Shown here piece after piece: positions 17,937 to 25,521 of a stretch of 40,016 nt of DNA. Made by a program: the position numbers and the translations under genes. The notes under the pieces are model-generated. The model was not told the DNA's origin and did no database searches. It was given only the letters and a program-made list of their open reading frames with translations. The stretch is from Treponema sp. (GTDB lineage: Bacteria; Spirochaetota; Spirochaetia; Treponematales; Breznakiellaceae): assembly GCA_031281555.1 (NCBI GenBank), contig JAITFK010000016.1, forward strand, positions 1 through 40,016. Direction: 5' to 3'. How positions within the stretch are numbered: the first letter of the stretch is position 1; each line of letters starts with the position of its first letter.

Positions 17937-18443
17937 TTATGCTTTTTGTTTTACTTCACTAAAACCTGAACAGTTAAATTTCATGGTAGAAACAGGAAGC
18001 TTGGCGTAGTTTCCCTTAATATCAGCTTCACCTTTAAAAATATACCGGACATTGCGCGTGGCAATAATATCATCCAGAAGTTTCCGGTTCATATTGATAA
18101 AATTCATGGAGAAATTAAATTTAATATCCTGTATGCTCTTAGCGGGGATTTGCAGTATTTCTTTTTCAGTACCATCCGCCCAGAACAATCCGTTGCCGTA
18201 CAGTTCATACTTTATACGGGATAGTTCTACAGGGAACTCATTGGGATTATCTATCCTTAAGACAGTCTCAAACCGCGTATTAATGAGTTCCGCCTGCAGT
18301 ATAACGATAGAGACTATTTCAAACAGAGGTTCCTTGACAATAATAACAGGTTCTTCTTTGATTTGCGGCGGCAGCGGCTTCGGCGGGGATTTGCACGTAA
18401 TAAAAAGACATAGCACTAAAACATTGAATAAAACCTTTTTCAT
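17937..18443 (-). CDS. Probable lipoprotein with LEA14-like domain
   Basis: The product is 168 residues from the chosen start. A Lys-Lys head and hydrophobic core end at Cys17 (LFITC), a loose lipobox of the spirochaete kind, followed by a Pro/Lys-rich spacer. The mature part from about 45 resembles the LEA14/water-stress fold (ETVLRIDNPNEFPVELSRIKYELYGNG, then IPAKSIQDIKFNF). The family assignment is by pattern and moderately sure. An upstream ATG at 18497 would place 18 residues ahead of the signal peptide and overlap the MEMO gene, so ATG 18443 is preferred. It follows the MEMO gene by 19 bp and is probably in the same transcript. Confidence 0.75.
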   Translation of the reverse strand: MKKVLFNVLVLCLFITCKSPPKPLPPQIKEEPVIIVKEPLFEIVSIVILQAELINTRFETVLRIDNPNEFPVELSRIKYELYGNGLFWADGTEKEILQIPAKSIQDIKFNFSMNFINMNRKLLDDIIATRNVRYIFKGEADIKGNYAKLPVSTMKFNCSGFSEVKQKA

Positions 18444-18462
18444 TGTAATATATAGGTTTTTT

Positions 18463-19293
18463 CTATACAAAAGACACCTCATTATAATAAACCACATTGT
18501 TTTCAGTGCCGACAGCGCAGATCATATCGTTCACATAACTGCGGGTTTTTTCCAATAACCCGCTTTCAATAAGACTGACAACAAGAGCGCCGCCGCAGGC
18601 ATTAAGCCGTCTGTCCAAAATAGCCGACGCGAGAGCGGTTGCGTCTTTTTCCGAAAAAAGACGCAGACATTCATCCGCTAAATGGCGCGCCGTAACATCG
18701 TCACTGTCGGAAGAAAGATTACTTGAAACCACAATCAAAGTCTCCTTCAGAACCGGCGTAATCACTGTTTTTAAGGACTGAGCAAGATCATGAATGTACT
18801 GTGCGCCTGGTTGTCCCATTAATATAGGAATAATCGAAGCTGAAGGAAAGCAGTATTTTACAAACGGAAGGAGAATCTCTATAGAATGTTCTCCAAGGTG
18901 CGGAATATCGTTAATTTCTATATGCTGCCCGGCAAATTCAAGTTCCTCATTTTTTTCCCTGTCTACCAAAATATCTCCAAGCGGAGTATGAAAAGAGTAT
19001 GAATTAGAAAGGAAAATCCCTTTTTCCCGTTTGTCGTGTATCGGCCCCAGAATAACTACTCTGTTTATGCCGTCAGCTCTGCCCATAACGGATGCAAACG
19101 CGTTCGCTATCAATTTGCCTGAGTAGTTCCACGCGCCGTGCGGAACAATTATTGCTCTTGCATTTCCGCCCTTGCCCGTTTCAAGGCCGAACGCTCTGAT
19201 ATAATCAAGCATTTCCTTTTTAAATTCGGGATAAAACATTCCGGCTCCAACCGGACTGCGAATCCGTCTTTTTTGGGCAAGCACAGCTTCCAT
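18463..19293 (-). CDS. MEMO-family protein (AmmeMemoRadiSam system protein B type), copy 2
   Basis: The product is 276 residues. It carries PVGAGMFYPEFKKEM at the front, IVPHGAWNYSGKLIA, ILGPIHDKREKGIFLS, and HLGEHSIEILLPFVKY, all standard landmarks of MEMO/AMMECR-linked proteins, plus a conserved Cys in LNACGGAL. The otherwise typical SSDLSHY segment is altered to SSNLSSD, so one of the expected pocket residues is changed. Compared with copy 1 it keeps the EHSIE helix but loses the Asp-His pair. The function of the family in bacteria is unsettled. No AMMECR1 or radical SAM partner is nearby. Confidence 0.83.
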   Translation of the reverse strand: MEAVLAQKRRIRSPVGAGMFYPEFKKEMLDYIRAFGLETGKGGNARAIIVPHGAWNYSGKLIANAFASVMGRADGINRVVILGPIHDKREKGIFLSNSYSFHTPLGDILVDREKNEELEFAGQHIEINDIPHLGEHSIEILLPFVKYCFPSASIIPILMGQPGAQYIHDLAQSLKTVITPVLKETLIVVSSNLSSDSDDVTARHLADECLRLFSEKDATALASAILDRRLNACGGALVVSLIESGLLEKTRSYVNDMICAVGTENNVVYYNEVSFV

Positions 19294-19382
19294 ATATATT
19301 AACTCTAGTCTTTACAGGTTCAGGATTCAAGGAAAACCTGAAAAAAATCGGAAACTTTACACGAAAAAACGAATTCATTACA

Positions 19383-20792
19383 TTAATAAACTCTGCAATT
19401 TTCAAGGGTACGCAGACGCTCTTCGTCTGCTTTGATACGAAGGTTTTTTTCCTGAGTGGGGATTACAAGTCCTTTCGGTCCGTCCTTTGCCCGCCTTAAA
19501 TATTTAACCGATGTATAAAAAAGATCTCCTTCACCGTTATTTCTGCCCTTTGAATAAAAAATCGCCAGGTTTCCGGCATCAAGTAAAATATCAAGCGGAA
19601 CCGTTTTCCCCGAACGCTGTTTAATAAATACATAAGAACCGTGATAATCCCTTGCATGAAGCCAAAGGTCGTTTCCTTTTACATGACGGCGCAGAAGCTC
19701 ATCGTTTTCAGACGCGTCCCTTCCTACAATGATCTGCCAGTCGCCGCGTCTGAAAGTAAGCCCCGGCCTTGTTTTTTCCTTTTTGGGAATATTTACGCTT
19801 GAAGATACAGAGGATTTCAGCATTTTAGATAGAACAAGCGGATTTGTCTCTTCAAGAAGCCTGTTTAATTTTTCAGTTACTTCTTTTAACTCCTTTTCAC
19901 CTGCCGTAATTTCTCTTTCAATTTCTGTAATTCCGCTTTTTGCCTTCCTGTACTGTTCGTAATACTTTTCGGCCATAGCCGCCGGTTTTATGCGAGGCTC
20001 AAGCTCAATTCTTATAATTTCACCATTGTTATCTGTTTCAAGCCATTTATCGTCCGGTTTAATTAAAGCAATATTTGATAAAATTAAATCACCGTAATTT
20101 TTGAGCCGTCCCGCATCTGAAAACAAAGCTCTTTTTTCACGCAGTCTGTCAAGCGCCGCGCTTATCCTTGCCATGCTGCCTTCGCAAGAACGGCGGGCCT
20201 GTTCTTTTAACGATTCAAGTGAAAGCGAGCCTCCTTTAGCGGCATAAAATGTATCTATCTTTTTATTGTATGATTCATCGCCGGGTAATTCCCGCACTTC
20301 ATATTCACGCAACGGTCTGTCTTTTACTTCAGCATTTTCAGGCTTATAGCTGCCGCCTGTAACTTCTCCCCGTTTCGGAAGGCGGCGCATAGCGTCTAAT
20401 ACAATACCGTTTTCATCCGTTACGATAAAATTCGCGGCGTTTGACCATAATCTGATATACAAATTAAAGACTGATTCTGAGCGTTTTACAGCAATACGAA
20501 CAATTCTGTTATCCCCAAGCTGAACAGCTTCAATAATCCAGCCGTTAACAACTCTTGAATTCAGAAATTGAGCAAAACGCAGGGGTTTATCGCTCTTTGG
20601 GAATGTTTTGTAGGTTTCATGTATTCTGCACGCGCCGGAACTCAGAGATACCATTAAATTTTTTGTTATACCTTTTTTATGAAGACGAAATATTACTACG
20701 TCATAAGCGCTTTGTACGGCGTCTTGAATTTGAGCGCCTTCAAGATCAAGTTCTTCAAGAATTAAATTTATTTCTTTCCAATTAAGCGACAC
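19383..20792 (-). CDS. rqcH: NFACT/RqcH-type ribosome quality control protein (Rqc2 homologue)
   Basis: The product is 469 residues, shorter than the roughly 570 of B. subtilis RqcH. The NFACT-N region spans about 1-170, a helical and coiled-coil part follows (about 270-330), and the C-terminal NFACT-R reads WQIIVGRDASENDELL and GNDLWLHARDYHGSYVFIK. RqcH binds split 50S subunits carrying stalled peptidyl-tRNA and recruits tRNA-Ala to add alanine tails for degradation. At the position I align with the Asp-Arg pair needed for tRNA binding, this protein has LGDNRIV, that is Asn-Arg. The start is GTG 20792. It follows the GH20-like gene by 9 bp in the same direction, with no strong Shine-Dalgarno sequence. 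Confidence 0.87.
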   Translation of the reverse strand: MSLNWKEINLILEELDLEGAQIQDAVQSAYDVVIFRLHKKGITKNLMVSLSSGACRIHETYKTFPKSDKPLRFAQFLNSRVVNGWIIEAVQLGDNRIVRIAVKRSESVFNLYIRLWSNAANFIVTDENGIVLDAMRRLPKRGEVTGGSYKPENAEVKDRPLREYEVRELPGDESYNKKIDTFYAAKGGSLSLESLKEQARRSCEGSMARISAALDRLREKRALFSDAGRLKNYGDLILSNIALIKPDDKWLETDNNGEIIRIELEPRIKPAAMAEKYYEQYRKAKSGITEIEREITAGEKELKEVTEKLNRLLEETNPLVLSKMLKSSVSSSVNIPKKEKTRPGLTFRRGDWQIIVGRDASENDELLRRHVKGNDLWLHARDYHGSYVFIKQRSGKTVPLDILLDAGNLAIFYSKGRNNGEGDLFYTSVKYLRRAKDGPKGLVIPTQEKNLRIKADEERLRTLENCRVY

Positions 20793-20801
20793 AAAAACGT
20801 T

Positions 20802-21863
20802 CTACGGTATATAATCTTTTAATTTATTTGCCATGTAAACAACAGAAGACGCTACGCCGTGCGCACCTTTTTCGTCTTCGTTTTGCTCTCTTGCTTTAAC
20901 AGATTCAAGCAGTGTATCAAGTAACTCATTTTCGGCTTCTCTCCAGCAAGTAATCATCATCCCGGCCATGGTTCCGGAAAACCCTTTTTCTTTAGCGGAT
21001 TTAGCGTTTTTAAGCGCTTCGTCCAAAAGAAAACGAGCCTGTTTTAATTCCTGCCAGCCTGCCGGAATGACAGTAAAGCCCTTTTCAAGAAACGCTTCTA
21101 TACCCGGAAAACCTTTTTCATTCATTTCATAATGCCAGTCCGCAAGCAGTATGTCATTCGGAATCATATCAAGCGCGCGCCATGTTCCCCAGACATCTCC
21201 TTCCCATTCGTGATAACCGAATTTTTCAGCGTTATTAAGACGATCCGCCCACATCATCATCTTCCAGCCCTTTACCTTAACAATATGATCGTGAAGAATA
21301 TTCACAGTCCGCGCAAAAAGTTCGGCGCGGTCCTTGCCCTTGCAGCGCGGGCAATTTTCGTCAGCTAACGAAAAAACTTCGTCCATACCCACATGTACGC
21401 AGTCCGCGCCGAAGTCTTCCATTATTTCATCGATTCTCGGAAAAACAAATTTGTAAACATCGTCATTTGAAGCGCACCAGCTATGACAGTAAAATTCAAG
21501 ATCCGGAGTATTTTCAGGATCGCCGTCTTCAGGTATATGCGGCGTTTCATCAAATTCAGGGTGTAATTTCAATAAGGCGTTTTTCTTAAACCGCCAGCCC
21601 TGATGTCCAAAACACATAAACAGCGGCACTATGCGGATTCCGCATTCTTTGGCTGCAAGCGCGACTTTTCGCGCGTGTTCTTTGCCGAAACTGCCGTCCG
21701 CAAGCTCGGGAAAACACCTGTAATTATAACCAGGATTAAATTCAAGACATAAAAAGTTCACGCCAAGCGGAGAGAGGCCATCCTTCATATATTGAATTAA
21801 TTTATCTGTAATACCCGCATCTTTTACCCGCAGATGAACCGCTCTTATCGCTTTTTCTGTCAT
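20802..21863 (-). CDS. Glycoside hydrolase family 20-like enzyme (beta-hexosaminidase type)
   Basis: The product is 353 residues, a bare catalytic barrel without the usual extra N-terminal domain or signal peptide. The GH20 catalytic pair is in CVHVGMDEVF (Asp-Glu following HxG), with FMCFGHQGWRF upstream and MMMWADRL and ILADWHYE downstream in the expected barrel order. GH20 enzymes remove terminal N-acetylhexosamine by substrate-assisted catalysis. The cytoplasmic location suggests action on imported or recycled sugars. I chose ATG 21863 because AAGGAG lies 7 bases upstream; the frame is open further to 21947 but that would overlap ettA. It sits between ettA and rqcH. Confidence 0.78.
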   Translation of the reverse strand: MTEKAIRAVHLRVKDAGITDKLIQYMKDGLSPLGVNFLCLEFNPGYNYRCFPELADGSFGKEHARKVALAAKECGIRIVPLFMCFGHQGWRFKKNALLKLHPEFDETPHIPEDGDPENTPDLEFYCHSWCASNDDVYKFVFPRIDEIMEDFGADCVHVGMDEVFSLADENCPRCKGKDRAELFARTVNILHDHIVKVKGWKMMMWADRLNNAEKFGYHEWEGDVWGTWRALDMIPNDILLADWHYEMNEKGFPGIEAFLEKGFTVIPAGWQELKQARFLLDEALKNAKSAKEKGFSGTMAGMMITCWREAENELLDTLLESVKAREQNEDEKGAHGVASSVVYMANKLKDYIP

Positions 21864-21874
21864 TTTCTTCTCCT

Positions 21875-23575
21875 TTAACGTTCCAGTTTCCTGTACACAT
21901 AACGATGAGGACTGTCCGCCGCTATTCCCATTTTTTCCCGCCGCCACTGCGCGTATTCCGACCAGTTACCATCATACCAGATTACTTCGCCGTCTTCAAA
22001 CGCGAGAATGTGCGTAACGATACGGTCAAGGAACCAGCGGTCATGGCTGATTACAAGGCTCACGCCCGCGAATGTATCAAGCGCATCTTCAAGCGCGCGC
22101 AAAGTGTTTACATCAAGGTCATTTGTGGGCTCGTCCAAAAGCAGAACATTAGCTCCCTCTTTTAACATCATCGCGAGGTTTAAACGGTTACGCTCTCCGC
22201 CTGAAAGAACGCCTACTTTTTTCTGCTGGTCGCCGCCCGAAAAATTGTACCACGAACAATAAGCGCGGGAGTTTACTTCACGCACGCCCTGCCCCGAACC
22301 AAGTTTTATTAAATCCTGTCCGTTTGAAAGTTGCTCCCAGACGCTTTTTTCGCTGTCAAGGCCTGAGCGCATTTGATCCGCGTATCCGAGTTTAACGCTT
22401 TCTCCAAGACGCAGTTCTCCCGAATCAGGTTTCTCAATGCCTGTTATTAATTTAAAAAGAGTTGTTTTACCCGCTCCGTTCGGACCGATTATGCCGACAC
22501 ACGCTCCCGGCGGTACTGTGAAATTTAGATTCTCAAAAAGCAGCTTTTGTCCGAAAGATTTTGACAGCCCGTTTGCTTCTATTACAAGTTTACCAAGATG
22601 AGGCCCTGCCGGAATTGTTATTTTACTGTTCTGTACCGCGCCTTTTGATCTTTCACGCTCATCATCCTGAAAAAGTTTTTCATACTGGGTAATGCGCGCC
22701 TTGCTTTTGGCATGACGGCCTTTTGGACTCATCCGTATCCATTCAAGTTCGCGCTGCAGCGTCTTGCGGCGGTCGCTTTCTCCCTTTTCTTCCTGCGCCA
22801 TTCTCTGTTCTTTTTGTTCAAGCCATCCCGAGTAATTGCCTTTCCATGGGATGCCCTCCCCTCGGTCAAGTTCCAGTATCCAACCCGCGACATTGTCAAG
22901 AAAATAGCGATCGTGGGTAACGGCAATAACCGTTCCGACGTAATCGCGTAAATGACGCTCAAGCCAGGCTACCGTTTCCGCATCAAGGTGGTTTGTCGGT
23001 TCGTCAAGCAGCAGAATGTCAGGCTTTTGAAGAAGCAGGCGGCACAGAGCCACACGCCGTTTTTCGCCGCCTGAAAGGTGATCAATTACTTCATCGCCTG
23101 CGGGACAGCGAAGAGCCTCCATCGCGAATTCCAAACGGCTGTCAAGGTTCCAGCCGTCTAAAGCTTCTATTTTTTCCTGAAGTTCCGCCTGCTTCTTACC
23201 CAGTTTGTCGTAATCGGCATCCGGCTCGCCGAAGGCTTCGCTTATCCTGTCAAATTCCGCAAGCAGAGCAACCATTTCGCTCGCTCCCTGTGAAACAATT
23301 TCCTTTACGGTTTTTCCCGGCTCAAGATACGGCTCCTGTTCAAGATAACCGATAGTGTATCCGGGACTGACAGTTGTCTCACCTGCAAACTCAGTATCAA
23401 CACCGGAGAGAATTTTAAGGAGCGAGGATTTCCCCGATCCGTTAAGGCCGATTACGCCGATTTTGGCTCCGTAAAAATATGAAAGACTAATATCTTTGAG
23501 CACTTGTTTGGTTCCGTGTTTTTTGGAAACCTTGTACATGGAATAAATTATTTTTTTTTCATCTACTGTGGACAT
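21875..23575 (-). CDS. ettA: Energy-dependent translational throttle protein EttA (ABC-F)
   Basis: The product is 566 residues, the usual length. Two ABC cassettes are present, with Walker A motifs GLNGSGKSS and GPNGAGKTT, signatures LSGGEKRRVAL and LSGGERNRLNL, and Walker B sequences ILLLDEPTNHLD and VLLLDEPTNDLD. The linker between them (about residues 245-330) carries SPKGRHAKSKARI, as in EttA. There are no membrane segments, so it is a ribosome-binding factor acting at the E site rather than a transporter. The TATAAA box ends 11 bases before the ATG and no Shine-Dalgarno sequence is visible. It begins a likely operon with the GH20-like and rqcH genes. Confidence 0.93.
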   Translation of the reverse strand: MSTVDEKKIIYSMYKVSKKHGTKQVLKDISLSYFYGAKIGVIGLNGSGKSSLLKILSGVDTEFAGETTVSPGYTIGYLEQEPYLEPGKTVKEIVSQGASEMVALLAEFDRISEAFGEPDADYDKLGKKQAELQEKIEALDGWNLDSRLEFAMEALRCPAGDEVIDHLSGGEKRRVALCRLLLQKPDILLLDEPTNHLDAETVAWLERHLRDYVGTVIAVTHDRYFLDNVAGWILELDRGEGIPWKGNYSGWLEQKEQRMAQEEKGESDRRKTLQRELEWIRMSPKGRHAKSKARITQYEKLFQDDERERSKGAVQNSKITIPAGPHLGKLVIEANGLSKSFGQKLLFENLNFTVPPGACVGIIGPNGAGKTTLFKLITGIEKPDSGELRLGESVKLGYADQMRSGLDSEKSVWEQLSNGQDLIKLGSGQGVREVNSRAYCSWYNFSGGDQQKKVGVLSGGERNRLNLAMMLKEGANVLLLDEPTNDLDVNTLRALEDALDTFAGVSLVISHDRWFLDRIVTHILAFEDGEVIWYDGNWSEYAQWRREKMGIAADSPHRYVYRKLER

Positions 23576-23586
23576 TATTAATAAAA

Positions 23587-23592
23587 TTTATA
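23587..23592 (-). promoter_or_regulatory. Candidate -10 box of ettA
   Basis: TATAAA on the minus strand ends 11 bases before the ettA start codon, which lies in the AT-rich sequence TTTTATTAATAATG without a Shine-Dalgarno element. The mRNA leader would be about five bases. No clear -35 box was found. Confidence 0.35.
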
Positions 23593-23636
23593 GAAGTAAG
23601 AAATATATGTCAATGGCGGTAAAAAAATAATAACCG

Positions 23637-24872
23637 TTAAACCTGTCCCGAAAGGAAAACTGCGTCTCTTGATTCTACCTGTCTGCCGTATAAATGTTCA
23701 AAGAGAAAGCGCGTATCTTCGGGAGCCATATTCACAAAATGGCAGCCAAGGTATCCTGCGGATTTATCCTTAAAGCGGCGTACAATTTTCGCTACTGTAT
23801 TTATCGAACGGTTAGGCGCTTCAATAGTTACGTCTATATCGGTATCAACCAGGAGCGTTGACAAAACACTTGAACCAAGAGGATACGCGAATAAAAAACC
23901 GGACGCGCTGATATCAAGCACCTTGCCTTCAAAAGGCTGTTGACTAACCTTGCCATGATCAAAATAACCGTTTTCCTTTAAGGAGAACGCAAGCACTTTC
24001 GCAAACTGATAAACAGTATCGAGTATGCTAAAATCCAAACGAGGCCTTTCAACCTTGCTTATCCATATATGGATATAGCCAACTATGTATTCATGAAATA
24101 AAATGGGAACCCATAAATCGGAATAAACCCCGCTTTCAAATTTCTTTTTCAAAAAACGCGCGCAGTTATCATCCAGAAAAGTTTTTCCGACTCCGGTGCT
24201 TTCAAGATAACGCTTGAACAAATCCTCCGTTATAATGCGTTTTTTGGGATAGGGATCCGTTTTGGGAAGCAATTCTGTTGTCGAAGGAATAAAGAGTACT
24301 TTACCGGATTCAGAAACTATTTTTTCTTCTATGGTTTCAGGTTTTTTATCCTTGAAATTTACAATCTTATACCCGTCAGCAAAGTTTTTAAAGGAAAGCG
24401 TTATTTGTTTTATTAACACTGAAAGATTTTTTGAATCTATCTTGCGGACGGAATTATCAGGTGTAATATTTTCATATTCAATAACTTTCGGAAATTCAAG
24501 ATTATAGCGATCTCCCCCGAAAGTAAAAAGAATCTTTAAATCAGACGGAGCGTCAACCCTTAAATAATTACGATCAAGGTTTTTATAAAACGCGTCCGGT
24601 GTATTGCAGAAAATAAGATCGTCTTTTTGCGCCAATAATTCCGGAGTAAATTCAATAACCTGCCCCTTGTAAATAAAGAGCATGGATAATTTGGAATGCG
24701 GTTTTATTTTACCTAACGGTTTAATCGGGCGGAAAACCATTTCTTCTGTCGCCGGTTGTTCAAGAGTCATGTCGTACTCAATACGATCCTTTATATAAAT
24801 TACGCGTAATTTTTCATCAATCAGCGCTTTTAAGAGAATTTCTTTTTCAATACGTCCTACCGGTGCCGCCAT
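23637..24872 (-). CDS. DUF1577-like protein with split PilZ motifs and GAF-like insert
   Basis: The product is 411 residues without a signal or membrane helix. The PilZ c-di-GMP motifs are both present but far apart: RNYLR (RxxxR, 101-105) and DISASG (DxSxxG, 320-325). The C-terminal part (315-400) reads as the PilZ barrel, including VTIEAPNRSINTVAKIVRRF and YLGCHFVNM. Residues about 235-305 look GAF-like (LWVPILFHEYIVGYIHIWIS, then FSILDTVYQFAKVLAFSL). The overall architecture recalls DUF1577 proteins of spirochaetes. It is a likely c-di-GMP receptor, paired in this window with a diguanylate cyclase. It follows the small exported-protein gene by 8 bp on the same strand. Confidence 0.75.
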   Translation of the reverse strand: MAAPVGRIEKEILLKALIDEKLRVIYIKDRIEYDMTLEQPATEEMVFRPIKPLGKIKPHSKLSMLFIYKGQVIEFTPELLAQKDDLIFCNTPDAFYKNLDRNYLRVDAPSDLKILFTFGGDRYNLEFPKVIEYENITPDNSVRKIDSKNLSVLIKQITLSFKNFADGYKIVNFKDKKPETIEEKIVSESGKVLFIPSTTELLPKTDPYPKKRIITEDLFKRYLESTGVGKTFLDDNCARFLKKKFESGVYSDLWVPILFHEYIVGYIHIWISKVERPRLDFSILDTVYQFAKVLAFSLKENGYFDHGKVSQQPFEGKVLDISASGFLFAYPLGSSVLSTLLVDTDIDVTIEAPNRSINTVAKIVRRFKDKSAGYLGCHFVNMAPEDTRFLFEHLYGRQVESRDAVFLSGQV

Positions 24873-24880
24873 AATCCGTT

Positions 24881-25450
24881 TTAAAAAAACCTCTCATAAG
24901 GTAAATAATTTATGTATTTCGAAGCTTCTTCCAGTTCTGTTTCGCGGCTTTTCGCTTCGTCAAGAAGGAATTCATCAAACACCCAGCTTCCCGATTGTGT
25001 ATTTTCTCCGGCGTTTCCTTCAACCCGTCTCGCTGTATTCCTGATATAAAGCTCCCCTGTTATTCCGTAGTCTCTTCCGATGAACCTCACCATAAAGGAA
25101 ACCGCCCCATCAGGCTCTTCCCTTCCTCCTCCAATCCTGTAGTTGCGGGGTGAAATACCGGACAGCGCTTTTAAGCATTTATCCCGTGCGTCCGGGCTTA
25201 CGGAAGATAAGGACGGATGCCCCGGTGTTCCTGACAAAAAACCTTGAGAAATTGAATTGGCGAAAGAATAGGCGTCTGCAGGCGCCTTTCCCTGCCCCAA
25301 TTCGCCGATTACTATATCAATAGGATAGCGTGCGGATTCACCCCGGCCCGGCCGTAATAATTCCGCGGGGATTGAACCTCTTGCAGGTTGAGCCGCAGCA
25401 ACTACTGAAACAACAAAAAACAGGCAAATCGGCGCGTTTACGTTTCTCAT
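24881..25450 (-). CDS. Small exported protein of unknown function
   Basis: The product is 189 residues. A signal peptide is likely at 1-25 (hydrophobic core CLFFVVSVVAAA, small residues before the cleavage area). The mature part includes PIDIVIGELGQGKAPADAYSFAN, a Ser/Pro-rich stretch, MVRFIGRDYGITGELYIR and an acidic tail ending in NYLPYERFF. I do not recognise the family. It is the first gene of a leftward pair with the split-PilZ gene and is divergent from the HD hydrolase gene across 71 bp. A TTATAC sequence lies 4 bases upstream of the ATG (25460-25455). Confidence 0.7.
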   Translation of the reverse strand: MRNVNAPICLFFVVSVVAAAQPARGSIPAELLRPGRGESARYPIDIVIGELGQGKAPADAYSFANSISQGFLSGTPGHPSLSSVSPDARDKCLKALSGISPRNYRIGGGREEPDGAVSFMVRFIGRDYGITGELYIRNTARRVEGNAGENTQSGSWVFDEFLLDEAKSRETELEEASKYINYLPYERFF

Positions 25451-25506
25451 AATCGTATAATTCTCATGTTCTAATATTAATTATAGTAAAAAAAAAGATT
25501 TTATTC

Positions 25507-25512
25507 TATAAT
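25507..25512 (+). promoter_or_regulatory. Candidate -10 box of the HD hydrolase gene
   Basis: A perfect TATAAT ends 9 bases before the ATG at 25522. The start codon has no Shine-Dalgarno sequence, so a very short or absent leader is expected. The -35 region is an A-run without a clear hexamer. Confidence 0.4.
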
Positions 25513-25521
25513 GATAAGCTC

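Noticed and set aside
19220-19405. 61-residue minus-strand frame between the MEMO and RqcH genes
   Set aside because: It mostly overlaps the MEMO start in another frame and shows no Shine-Dalgarno sequence or motif.
22993-23355. 120-residue plus-strand frame opposite ettA
   Set aside because: It lies within a clear EttA ABC cassette on the other strand and has no start signal.
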